Source: Cytospora piceicola
Taxonomy: Eukaryota; Ascomycota; Sordariomycetes; Diaporthales; Cytosporaceae
NCBI GenBank assembly: GCA_023375675.1
Contig: JALQBC010000029.1
Coordinates: 62,001 to 126,000 of the forward strand
Reading direction: 5' to 3'
Length of the DNA stretch: 64,000 bases
The position numbers and the translations under genes are program-made. The notes under the pieces were generated by a model. The model saw nothing but the letters and a program-made list of their open reading frames with translations, was not told the origin of the DNA and did no database searches. Positions 12,120-22,708 of the stretch are shown here, one piece after another; the stretch's first letter is position 1, and every line of letters begins with the position of its first letter.

Positions 12120-15100
12120 TAACCGAGGGCCTTAATCTCCTTACGTTATAGCTACGTAGTTACCTTTAAAACTATTAAGTCTTTATACTTAAAAATAAAA
12201 CTAACGCTTTTACCCCGTTATCCTGTTATCCCGTTACCCTGTTACTACTTTACTACTTCGTAATACCTTATAGTTTAAACCGACATTTACCTATACGTAT
12301 ACTCGAGCAAGCTATCGATAAAGTATAACTATCTTTAAGCTTTTAGCTAGGTATAAACTTCTTACCTACTCTTTCGTATAATTAATATACCTTATAGTTA
12401 TAGTATATAACCCTGTTATTACGTCTTATCTTTTAGCTTCGGCGTATATCTATAGCAGTTATAAGACCTTATATATACTACTAGTAGTTGTTTTAAGCTA
12501 TTAACACCTTTATTACTAAAACTACGCTATAACCTGCTATATAATTAAACGCCTTAAGAGTTTTTAACCTTTATATTCTAGATTCTATAATAGATCTGTC
12601 CGAAGGTTCTAAGGCTATAAGCCGTTCGTGCGATATAGTAGGTTTAAACTTAAAGTAGCTGCCTGCTAAGTAGTAGCGGTAGTAGTAGTAGTACTTTAAT
12701 CTTAACTAGCTTATCCTTAGGTACGATACCGATAAAAGGTCGTCGACTACGGCTTTAAACGCCTTTACCGAGTTAGGCTTAACCTGCGGCGAACTACGTA
12801 ACGTATATTACTACGATTACGATTAGTTCTGTAGATAGCTTTTAAAAACTGTCGATATTCCCCGAAAGAAAGCTTTAAATACTATCCTGATTAACCTAAA
12901 CGAGGAGACCTATATTTAAGTTATCGTCGATAAGTAGAGCTTTAGCAGTCTGTTAAAGATAGTTAGAAATAGTATATTTACGGCCTCCTTTTATACCGAC
13001 TATAGCTATATTCTCTTATTTAAGCCTTACGGTAAAGAGCTGCTAGACGCGCTTTTTAGCCTTTTAAAAAGGGCTTTAACGTAGCTCCCTCCCGTTATAC
13101 CTCTTGCTAAACAACCTCCCGCTAAGTAACCTTCCGCTAAGTAACCTTCCGCTAAACAACCTCCCGCTAAGCAACCTCCCGCTAAATAACCTCCTGCTAC
13201 ACCCCCTGTTAAATAACCTCTTGTTAAGCAACCTCTTATAAAGGCTTTAAATAAAGCTAAACCCGAAGTTAGTTATATATAGTCCTCGACCTAATACGTT
13301 AACTATTATAATATTATCCTATAGTCGATAATAAACTTAACCGCTACCGAAGGTAAGGCTGTTATTATTAAAGAATAGGAGGAAGTACTCGCTAGCGTTA
13401 ATAATACTAAAGACTAGCCGAGCGCCGTTATCGACTTTTTCGAAAACTTTTCGTAAACAGTAATTAACTTAATTACTTCTAATAACGAGGCTATTATTAT
13501 TAAAGAAAAGAAGGAAGTATTTACCGACGCCGACAGTATTAAAGATTATAACTATCCGGACGTTACTATTTAGCTTACTAGTTTCGATAAAACGTATTTT
13601 AAGTTTAGTTAAGCTCTCCGGTTCTTTTAAGTAACTAAGAACTTTAACGGTAAATATACTATTAAAAATATCGCGTAACCTGTCTATATATACTAGTTAT
13701 ATATAATATATAGCTTTTTTATATCGTCTATTACTATTAAAATAAACGACGCCTTAATAAGTTAAGACATCGGGTTCGGAAAGACTATACTAATACTTTT
13801 ATACCTTTATACCCGGGCTATACTCGGCTTACTTTAAGCTAAAGTATAGACCGAGTAGAAAAGTAAGCTAACCTTTTGCCTATATCTTTATAAGAACAGC
13901 TAAAGACTTAATAACCGGTACCTATCTTAGCTTAAGCTTATAGTCGAATATTTATATATTAAATCTTTTAACTTCTGCTATATTTACTTAAGCTATCTTA
14001 TAAACTTACCCGCCTTAGTTATAATCTCTATTAGCTTAATATATAACTAGCTAAGTAAAGTAAACGCAGTTTATATATAAAGAAAACTAAAGACTAAGTT
14101 TATAAAGTTTTATATATATATCTTTAAAATAAAGTACTTTATAAATATATATATAGATTCGACCTGTTTAATAAATATTATAAAGAATATAGCTAATAAG
14201 GCTATCGATATTAATATAAACGATAACAGTAATAGCGAGTAGTATATAATAAAATATATCGCTAGCGGTATAGACACGGCTACGGATATCTTCTTTATAA
14301 GCTTAAAGTCGGTCGAGCTATTAAAAAAGGAATACCCTTTTATAGAAAAGATAAAGTATAGGCGCTTTACCGTAAGCGTTATAATTATAGATAAGTATTA
14401 CTAGTATAAAAGTATAGGTACTATAAAGTATTATAAGACGATTTTATTTAAAGTTTTTAAGTATATCTATTCGGTAGCGTTATATCTCGTTACGTTATTT
14501 ACGTTATATAGTACTACTTTCGAAAAGGGCCTTTTAACGTAGCAAGTTTTAATCGAATACTTTAAAGATTAGTAGAAAGAATTTAAGCTTTATATACTAT
14601 ACCTTATCGTTAAAGGCAAGTTCCCTATAACGATAAAAGCTTTTATAAACGTTCGACGGTAATATCTTAACCTAATACGTAAGCTTACTATTTAGCTTAC
14701 TATAACAAACGTAAAAATATATACGAAAATCTATAAGTTTATCCGTTTCTTTAAGCTTATTATATAGTACCTTCGGTAAGGTTAGCTTTATCGTAATAAA
14801 AAGATTAACTTACTACCGTTTTACTAAGAAATCGATAAAGTATTTAAGCTTATTTAAGATAACGTTATATATTTTACGTTTACTAACCTAGTATTAAAAG
14901 TTATTAGCTTTATTAATTTAAAGCTTAAAGAGTAGCGTAAAAAGTAAGAAATAGCTAGTCGAGTAAACGCCGAGCTTATAAAAGAGTTTTTAATAAAAGA
15001 GTTAACAAGCGGTAAACAGAAGACTTTAAATAAAGGGTTTACTAATTTATAACACGCCTCGATATACCTGTATATAGCAGTTTTACGGAAGGTATTAAAT

Positions 15101-15840
15101 ATAAAAGCGTTTAACGCGGCGGTATATTAAAAGGCCGTTTTTAAATATTAAAAGAAGGTCTTTAGCGGTATTCCTTTAGAAAACGTCTTATAAAGGTTAT
15201 TTTAATAAAACTAGTTTACCTACTTAAATATAATCTAAAGAAACTCGGCTAAGTTTTATAAGGTTAAAGCGTTAATCTAATAAATAATCTCGGATAAAGA
15301 TAAAAATACTACGTCGGTAAATAAGTTAGGTAAATATTATACTATACTTTTTTATAGCTAGCCTTTAAACGCTATACTAACGTACGTCCTTTTATTATAT
15401 AACCTTAAGCTCCGAGGCGTTATAAGGCCGTTACTATTAAACTTTAGCTATATTATAAAAGACCGGGCTAAAATTATATACGAAATAAATAAAGATTATA
15501 CTACAGATAGCCTTAATAAAGTCCTTATCGTTATTATAACTATTATAGCCGAAAGGTTTAATATTTAGTAGGCGAATAACGTCTAATTTATAAAGCTACT
15601 AATTACTTTATCTAAAAAAAAGTAGGCTTAAAGGAGAGTATACCGGTAAAAATAGAAAAAGAAAGTAAACATTATTAAACTTATAGAAAAAGATAACTTA
15701 ATAAAAGAGTTTAAATATAAATCTATAAAGGCTAAGTAAAAGGTTACCCGGCTTATTTATAGCGTCGAGCTGTAAATTATTAAGCCTATAAAAACAGGGA
15801 TTTTAAGAGGTTTACGATAAGGTCGGATAGTTTTATAAGC
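12120..15840 (+). pseudogene. RIP-killed SNF2-like helicase/ATPase gene
   Basis: A single plus-strand frame (codons starting at positions such as 13115, 13766, 14378 and 15551) can be followed for about 1,200 codons without a frameshift; all stops seen are TAA/TAG. Helicase landmarks appear in the correct order: Walker A DIGFGKT at 13766; a degraded DExx box VIIIDKYY followed by a stop and YKS at 14378 (consistent with DEYHQYKS before GAG to AAG, CAC to TAC and CAG to TAG); a threonine/phenylalanine motif III-like region near 14500; motif V as AERFNI followed by two TAG and ANNV at 15551 (GGFNIQQANNV by reversal of RIP); and motif VI as RRVYR near 15640. This order is that of SNF2-family double-stranded DNA translocases. 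The N-terminal half (about 450 residues) has no recognised domain apart from a Pro/Lys/Gln repeat. Start and end are approximate. Confidence 0.78.
13115..13225 (+). repeat. 15 bp coding repeat (PPAKQ pentapeptide) inside the helicase relic
   Basis: About seven 15-bp units encode Pro-Pro-Ala-Lys-Gln or close variants in the helicase frame. The fifth codon is CAA in some units and TAA in others, so neighbouring units show the intact and the RIP-mutated state side by side. This is direct internal evidence that the stops arose by C to T at CpA. Confidence 0.85.
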
Positions 15841-16739
15841 GTAAGTTAATAAAAAAAAAAGAAGGAAAGTAATAGTTTTAACGATATGTTTTTTTAAAGT
15901 AGCTTTCTTTCTTATTACCTGTTTTCTTTATATTATTGTTTTATTCGGTTTATTTAGTTTTTTTTACTATCTCTTAGTTATATTCTTTTAAGCGGTATTA
16001 GTTTATATAATATAAAGATAAAAAAAAGGCTATATATTAGCCTCGGGGTTTCGGCTTCGAAAGTAGAAGTACCTTTATATAAACGAAACGGTTATACGGA
16101 TCTTTCTGTATAGGTTTAGCTAAAAGGAAAGCGAAAGGTAGTATCGCTAAGAAAATATATATATAAACTAAAACGGCTTTATATAGTTAAAAACGTATAA
16201 GTTTTTAACTTAAACTTAAACTAACTATATATTAAATAGCTTTATATTAAGTATAGCTTATATTATTTAAATTAGATAGAAAATTAAGTAGCTATTAATC
16301 TTTAAGCTTTAAGGTATATATTATTATCTTATAATTAACGTCTTTACTTAGTTAGTCGTAATACGATATAGTATATAATATTTCTAAAGGATAAAAAAAT
16401 CTATTCTATATTTCTATATATCTCTATAAGGTATTGTTACTCTGTAAACTATATAAGAGAAAATCCGTTAGTCGCCGATTATATTTAAGACCGCCGGTAT
16501 TCTTAATTAGCCTAAAACTCTTAAACTTTATATACTTATTCTTTTAAACCTAACCGGCTAGAAACTATACTACTTATCTAACGCTATTACTCGCTTACTT
16601 TATTAATAAGATATTTAAAACCCGAAACCTAAGTAAGGCTAAAACTTTCTATAAGTATTACTTAGTTCTTTTTATATATATAAATACTTATAATACTTAA
16701 TCGGCTTTAGCTTTTATAGAGTTTTTTATAAGACTTTCC

Positions 16740-17290
16740 CTGTTATAAATAACGTCTATAAGGTATTTAAAAAGCCTTATATGCCGGGTATTAACGCTTT
16801 CGGCTTAGCTTTAAGAAATAACTAAGGCTATATCTGTACCTTTATCTTTAAGATATATTAAATCGTCGTATAGAATAAGCTAAGGCTATACTTTAAATAT
16901 AAATAGTACGTCTAAGCTAAGATAATAAAGGTTAAAGAGAAGTACTACTTGTTTAACTATTAAGTCGCCGACGGTATCGACCGTATTATAGTATATAGTT
17001 ATACTTGCTTTATAGCTATTAGGCTAGCCGATAGCTGTAAGGTTTACAATCGGTCTTCTTTTAATATCTCTTAAAGCGGTTCTTTTAAGGCGATATTATC
17101 TAAGCGTAAAAAGCTTACTATTAAGGAGGATAAGGACGAAGACGAGGATTATTAAACGACTAATAATAAAGACTATTAGACTACTAATAATAAAGGCCGT
17201 TAAACTACTAACGATAAAGATCGTTAAACTATTAACGATAAAGGCTGTTAGACTACTAATAATAAAGAGTAAAGAGCGGTAGATAGGCTA
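16740..17290 (+). pseudogene. RIP-degraded plus-strand relic ending in an octapeptide repeat
   Basis: A frame with codons starting at 16742 reads as protein for about 175 codons: a hydrophobic/aromatic part (KPYMPGINAFGLALRNN), then RIIVYSYTCFIAIRLADSCK, then a basic-acidic stretch (KRKKLTIKEDKDEDED) leading into five 24-bp repeats. Interruptions are TAA or TAG only. No family was recognised. It is in the same frame as the helicase relic but separated by about 0.9 kb of weaker signal, so it could be a second gene of the same element or unrelated. Confidence 0.5.
17150..17269 (+). repeat. 24 bp coding tandem repeat, five copies
   Basis: Units at 17150, 17174, 17198, 17222 and 17246 each encode a Tyr/Arg/Cys residue, a TAA or TAG (ancestral Gln), then Thr-Thr-Asn-Asn/Asp-Lys-Asp/Gly. 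Every unit has the stop at the same place, fitting RIP of a Gln codon in all copies. Confidence 0.8.
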
Positions 17291-17560
17291 CGACTAATTT
17301 AATAACCTACTATAAAACTTAAAACTAGATAACTAGATAATTAATAATATAAAGGGTTATTATTATCGTTTTTATCGCTTTAGTATTCCCCTTTTATCTC
17401 TTTTAAGCTTTTAATAAATAACCTTTAAGCGACGATTTTTAAGTCGTTTATATCGTATTCTAGTAGCTAGCTAATAGCTACCCCCTTCCTTCCGTTATAT
17501 ACCCGATGCCTTATCTAATATTCCGGCCGGACAGACTATATAAGGTATCGTAGTTAGTAG

Positions 17561-17644
17561 TTAAGGTTAAGGTTAAAGGTTAAAGGTTAAAGGTTAAAGG
17601 TTAAAGGTTAAAGGTTAAGGTTAAGGTTAAGGTTAAGGTTAAAG
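17561..17644. repeat. Telomere-like TTAAGG / TTAAAGG array
   Basis: About 84 bp of uninterrupted 6- and 7-mer units: TTAAGG twice, then a central run of TTAAAGG, then TTAAGG again. It resembles fungal telomere TTAGGG but with A at the fourth position, and irregular unit length is typical of some telomere-like arrays. RIP alone would not convert TTAGGG to TTAAGG easily because GGG does not contain TpG except at unit joins. It is an interstitial array of unknown role. Confidence 0.85.
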
Positions 17645-18750
17645 TCGAACATTCGAATTAATATAACCGGCTAGTAAACCGGTTATTAAATTTAAAAGGC
17701 GAGCTTATTAACCGGCTATATTTATATAGTTACTACTGTATTTAATAGCTATTATAGCTATTAGCTATTATTAACGGTTACTTAAAATAACTATTTCGAG
17801 ATAGGCTATAGTTATATAACCTACGTTACTAGAATTTATATAAGGAGCCTATAGTGTTATCTAACGCTATACATTTTTATTATTACCTCTTAATATATAT
17901 AGAAGTTATATATTTAGGTTATTTAAACTTATACCCTTATACTATATAACGCTCGAGTATTTACTTATACTAGCCTACTTATTCGTTCTTACTTTATAAG
18001 CCGTCTTTAAAGCTTACTTTAGTTATAATACGTATCTCCGCCTTATTTACACTTAAACTATATAGCTGTTTAGCGTATCGCGTTATTTAGCGATAGTGTT
18101 TAGTATATAAGGCGTATATTTTATAGGTATATCGAGATAAATCGCTATCTCTGTTGTTAATAAATATCTTTAGACTAGACTTAAATTTAAACTTAAAAAA
18201 CTAACTAACTACTAACTCGATAGGCTAATAGAACCGAAAAGCGTATTAAAAACCTCGACCCTCTCTTTATTAAACCTCGAATAAAAACCCCTTAAACCGA
18301 GAAAAACAGATTAAGATTTATAATACTAAGAGTAAAGGTTTTTTATAATTTACTCTTTAATTAAGAATAAAGGTCTTTTATAATATACCCTTTAACACTA
18401 GTATACTGCTACTTAAATAATACTATAACTAAGCTTTTAGGCTTAAGGATTTAAAGCTCTTTTAAAACGGTATAGTACTTATATCTATACTTAAAGTTAC
18501 GCTTTTCTTTTTACTATTTTTATCTCTTTTTCCGATATACTTTATCTTATAAGGTATATATTATTTTATATATATACCGTACTTAGTATAATATAGTTTA
18601 GATAACTATATATAATATTAAATTAAAACCGCTCGGCTATAAAGGCGATAGTCGTCTCTCTTTTTAGTAATATAAATAGAGGTGTTATAGTACCTTCGAT
18701 TATATAACGTCTTTTAAGCGGATATTACTTTTATCGCTCTCTTAATTAAC

Positions 18751-18806
18751 TATTATAGCGATTATAGCTATTACAGCTATTATAGCTATTACAGCTATTA
18801 CAGCTA
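18751..18806. repeat. 9 bp tandem repeat (TATTATAGC / TATTACAGC)
   Basis: Six consecutive 9-mers alternate between TATTATAGC/G and TATTACAGC, again differing by the C/T transition expected of RIP. A similar but shorter run occurs near 17745-17775. Confidence 0.75.
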
Positions 18807-18849
18807 AATTAGTCTTAAGGAAAGGTACTATAAGTAGTTTAACTAGTTA

Positions 18850-19400
18850 CATATTCCGTAGCGGACCGACCGTAAAAGGTATTATAGCTATCGTAAATCT
18901 TCCGGGGCAGACCGGCTATAAAAGGTATCGTATATAGATCTTCCGAGGCGAACCGACTATAAAGGTATCGTAGCTATACGTTACGTATTCCGTATTCCGT
19001 CTTTCGTAACAGACCGACTATAAAAGGTATCGTAGCCTCTTATATCGCCTTTCCTACTCGGTATAGCTTAAGCCGACCGTAACAGACCGACCGTAAAGGT
19101 ATCGTAGCTATCGTAGATCTTTCGTAACGGACCGACTGTAAGAGGTATCGTAGCTATACGTTATATATTCCGTAGCGGACCGACCGTAAAAGTATCGTAG
19201 CTATTATCTAAGTAGTTACTACCTAAGTAGTTACATATCCCGCGGCGGACCGAGTATACGATACACTCCTTCCGTATAGCCTTTCCTATTCGGTATAGCT
19301 TAAGCCGACTATAGCGGACCGACCGTAAAAGGTATTATACGTAGATCTTCCGGGGCGGACCGACTATACGTTATATATTTCGTAGCGGACCGACCGTAAA
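18850..19400. repeat. Minisatellite-like cluster at the edge of the AT block
   Basis: The words GCGGACCGACCGTAAAAGG, TATCGTAGCTA, TCTTCCGGGGCGGACCGAC and CGTTATATATTCCGTAG recur many times in varying order. Two larger copies share CCTTTCCTACTCGGTATAGC and its variant. Units differ mostly by transitions. The cluster is less AT-rich than the rest of the block and forms its outer 0.5 kb. Confidence 0.75.
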
Positions 19401-19769
19401 ATATACTAAAAACATACTACCGATACAGCTACGGTTAAATAAATAAAGGACAGAGGACTATTAAGCGTAATAAAAGCTAAACGATTAAGACTCGAAGGTC
19501 GAGGGCGAGGGCGATATAAAGACAGAGATAGCTACGATCAGGACTCGAAGGCTAGCCTTAAGTTATAGTCTCGAAGGCTCGAAGGTAAACTCTAGAGATA
19601 AGTTTTAACTTACGATATATATATTACACTCGAAAATACACTCTAGAAACAGGCCTTAGACTCGAGATATACTCTAAAAACAGGTTTTAAACTCGAAAAT
19701 GCACTCTAAAAACAGTATCTTAAGAGTTAAGACCTGCCGAAAATGGGAAAAAATCGCTCTCGGTTAATA

Positions 19770-19966
19770 AGGGACTTCCCCTCCAGCGAGCTCGTCAGCG
19801 GCACCTATTGTACCACCGACGGCGTGGTCGAGGTCGCGCTCAGCACGGCGTCTGACACGCAGCTGACGGTGGCCCCCGAGCTGGCTATGGATGACTGCAT
19901 GGCACAATGCGTGATTGCTTGCATTCTTATTTTCATAGCATGTCGTAAGTACTTCTTCTGGCCGTG
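19770..19966 (+). pseudogene. GC-rich coding remnant at the RIP boundary
   Basis: Immediately after the AT block, a plus-strand frame reads DFPSSELVSGTYCTTDGV followed by EVALSTASD and ends in a hydrophobic tail and TGA at 19964-19966. Third positions are GC-rich for the first 45 codons, like the real exons further right. It has no credible start and no recognised domain; its 5' side disappears into the mutated repeat. The likeliest reading is the stump of a host gene cut off by insertion of the repeat, but a chance frame is possible. Confidence 0.35.
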
Positions 19967-21098
19967 AACCTCTTATTCTATGGCCGTAGCTGACCACTAT
20001 TTACGTAACAAAGCGGTTATGTGTGATTCCTGTGAGTGGTGATTGCCAGGACTTAAGGGTGATTCTTCAAGGCGGCAAGGTGAGGAAAGTGCAAGCTTCG
20101 GCTTCCGGGATAAGAGATGAAGGAGGGGGGGGGGACATGGAATGAACGAGTAGTCGTCTGGAGAAGGACTGGAAAGACAGTTCACCGCGCAATTAATCGA
20201 CGGTGTAGCTCGAAAAGGTAGAACAGTACCATACCGCGCCGCTGATTATTTTAAAAACGCCCAAGGCACGCTGCCTTTGCTGGAAACTGTGGCTGATTGA
20301 ACTTGAAACGGAAAGACCGTTTTTAAACACGTAGGACCGTTTCTAAACTTAAATACATCTTAGGTTATCAAAATCATTTCAAGATTCAAACCGTTTCTAA
20401 GCATCTTAATCGTTTCTAGGTACCTCGATTAATTCGTACCTCGATTATTTCGTACTTAGATCGTTTCGTTACCTATATCGTTTTCAGGTACCTAAATGTA
20501 GAGATCTCGGCTAGGGATGAAGTTTCACCGTTCGAGAGTAACTTACTTAGTCTACCTACGTAGTTACTTTAGAGTGTAAAGGTCTAGATGGTCTTGTTCT
20601 TAAAGATCTCTTCGATAGTCCTGATGGTCTTGATGATCTTTAATAGTCTTGATGATCTTGAAGGGAAGGTTTTGAAGGTTGTTGCCTTAAAGGTTGTTGC
20701 CTTAAGATCTTGAAGGGAAGGCATCGTCTGGTGGGAAGGCACCTGGTAGGAAGGCATCGTAATAACCTTGCCTTAAAAGGCTCCTGGTACCTAGGTACTT
20801 AAGGATCTAGAAACCATTTTAGAGCGAAGGGACCATTTCAGAATAAAGTGACCATTTCAGAATGAAGGGACCATTTCAGAGCAAAGTAACCATTTCAGAA
20901 TAGTGAATAATGCCTGACTGAACTTGAAGCTAAAACCGTTTTAGAGGAAGTAAACGGTACCTCTGAGCGTTTTCAAAATGATCGTCGCCGCGGTATGGTA
21001 GCTGCCGAACAAAGCCATATTTTTCTTTCTTTTCAACCACAGCTAGCCTTGTACCATGCTCTCGCGCCATGACATTGAACATCGAGCGAGCCGTCCCG
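19967..21098. repeat. Non-coding stretch with degenerate short repeats
   Basis: No gene was found. From about 20300 to 20480 the words CCGTTTCTAA, TCGTTTC and GGTACCTCGATTA recur; from about 20590 to 20770 TGGTCTTGATGATCTT, GGTTGTTGCCTTAAA and GGAAGGCATCGT recur; a G(9) run lies near 20126. Composition is intermediate between the AT block and the genic DNA. Confidence 0.6.
20813..20904. repeat. 19 bp tandem repeat, five copies
   Basis: ACCATTTCAGAATGAAGGG-type units start at 20813, 20832, 20851, 20870 and 20889, with single-base differences mainly in the last seven positions. Confidence 0.9.
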
Positions 21099-21689
21099 TC
21101 AGAGCATCCCCGCAAACTTCTTGGAGCCCTCGACCCCGGCAAACCAGCCGACGCGGGTCCCGGTGAACAGCTCGTTCCGGGGCCTCAGCTTCGTCTCGTG
21201 CAGGCTGAAGTCGTCGACGGTGCCGATGCGCAGGATGCTCTTGCCGGGGGAGCCCGAGGAGACGCGGTACAGGAGGGTGCCGCAGGTCGAGCAGAAGTGG
21301 TTGGTCATGGTGTTGCCGGAGGCGACGGTCCTGGCCTGCGAGTAGGCCTTGAGGTTCTCGCGGCCCCGGAGGTGCCGGAGGTAGGCGTCGTCCACGGTGA
21401 AGTTGGACGCGAACATGGATGCGGTGAGCTTGTGGCAGTCCCCGCAATTGCACACGAAGGTGTTGACTAGGCCGGGGCCTTGGGTTGGCTGGAGGTGGTG
21501 TTAGACTTCTGGGTACCTAGGTATCGAGGTAGGATGTGGTGATAGCGTATGGTGACACGGCTGGGTGCTTACAAATGCCAGTTGGACGGTGCCACACAAG
21601 CAGGTTGCTGTTGCTTCGTCCTCGTTCGACCAGCCGTCTTGAGCAACGCCAGCCAAGGGGAAGAAGGGCTTGGACTTGTCGTCGGCCAT
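21099..21689 (-). CDS. GFA/CENP-V-domain protein (S-formaldehyde-glutathione-enzyme-like zinc protein)
   Basis: Two exons, 21689-21573 and 21488-21099, joined across an 84-nt GTAAGC...CTCCAG intron, give a 168-residue protein. Splicing is supported because it restores a continuous domain: CLCGTVQLAF then a join to PTQGPGLVNTFVCNCGDC. The zinc ligands of the GFA (Gfa-like, Mss4-fold) family are visible: CxCG near residue 32, CNCGDC near residue 52 and CSTCG near residue 95. Members bind zinc; the founder activates formaldehyde by adding glutathione, but many fungal paralogues have no known substrate. The start chosen is the ATG at 21689; an in-frame TTG two codons upstream is not credible. No signal peptide is seen, so a cytosolic location is likely. 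It is the first intact gene to the right of the RIP block. Confidence 0.85.
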
Positions 21690-22708
21690 GATCAATATTG
21701 CTGTGAGTTAGTATCTCGGGATGTTCCTATAGCGGGGAAACTGATGAAGAGGGATGGTCATAGTCTTCTCATGAATTCTCGTCCTGGGCAGCTGACTGAT
21801 TTATATACGCTGATGCTCAAGCTTACCATATGAGTGAGGGTGGTTTTAGCTATATGCCATGTAAGGGCTATTGGTAATCCACCTCACTCGAGATGGTTAA
21901 AGCCAGCTGGTACTACCCTGATATGCAGTAATTTGTACCTAGGTTTAGTAAACATGATAGCTTTTAAGGCTGGGTGTGTAACAGTTTCACCGTGAAGTAC
22001 CCCAAGTATGCAGATAGTCTGGAATTGGGGTATTCCCCCTATCTATACATCCAAGCGATCGAACCCAATATACTATACTGTGTTGATTTCCTGCAGAACA
22101 TAAGAGAAAAGTCGTATGAGAAGGGCGCCCGAGAGTGAGTAAGTACGGACGACGACCAATCATCTTACACGAACCCCTATCAGGCCCACTTTTTATAACT
22201 TCATATGTCACCAGTTGATGCCGTCTTCTTCTCCAGCTGCCCTCGTCCAAGTCAAGTCAGTACCTACTTGAGCTTGTTTCAGATGCTGAGTTTGAACATT
22301 GTCCACTGCCAGCTTTTCCTGCTTTCAGCCGTCCACCGCTGTAAAGGCGCCAGAGCCCACCCGTCACAAAACGATGATATGCAGTCGTGATGACGCGCCT
22401 TGCTGCAGCGCATGGCCACGTCCTGCTCTCGAAGTGGCTGCTTTCAAGCAAGTCCCTTTGCTTTGTTACCTGTGAGAGGCCTTCCGCACAGATGCAAGAA
22501 TTATGTCCTGGAGAGACCTAAGCCTTGCGGTTTGCTCTTCCCCCTTGAGGTAATATCAACATAAAGGATGGTATTTAGGTCGATGATGCCTCAGTGGACG
22601 CCAATTATCCAGTGAGAAGGGGAACCCGCTGAATATTTTGCGGGTTATGGTAGAATCCTTCTTCGGACTTGGGCCGGAAGTCGCATCATTGCTCTTCTCC
22701 AGCCTCCA
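21690..22708. other. Intergenic, no gene seen
   Basis: About 1 kb between the GFA gene and the broken gene at 22.7 kb. Short frames on both strands lack domains, codon bias and plausible splice sites. Both flanking genes are transcribed away from this stretch, so it probably holds their promoters. Confidence 0.5.

Larger units (their letters stand above)
1..19742. repeat. AT-rich RIP-mutated repeat block
   Basis: The stretch is dominated by TpA and A/T-rich words and holds no convincing open reading frame. CpA and TpG are very rare while CpG persists; ATG is so rare that only about four were noticed by eye (for example near 1021, 9427 and 15889). Ghost reading frames on both strands are interrupted almost only by TAA and TAG where CAA, CAG or TGG would fit. 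This is the known signature of repeat-induced point mutation in Pezizomycotina (C to T in CpA on either strand). The right edge is sharp, at about 19742, where composition jumps to normal GC. The block is inferred to be one or more dead repeated elements or a nest of them. It could alternatively be part of a centromere-proximal or subtelomeric AT-rich isochore. Confidence 0.93.

Noticed and set aside
13081..13225. CRISPR-like array
   Set aside because: Units are contiguous 15-bp coding repeats without spacers, in eukaryotic DNA.
17561..17644. A true chromosome end or de novo telomere
   Set aside because: Sequence continues with genes for more than 45 kb on one side and element relics on the other, and the unit is not TTAGGG.
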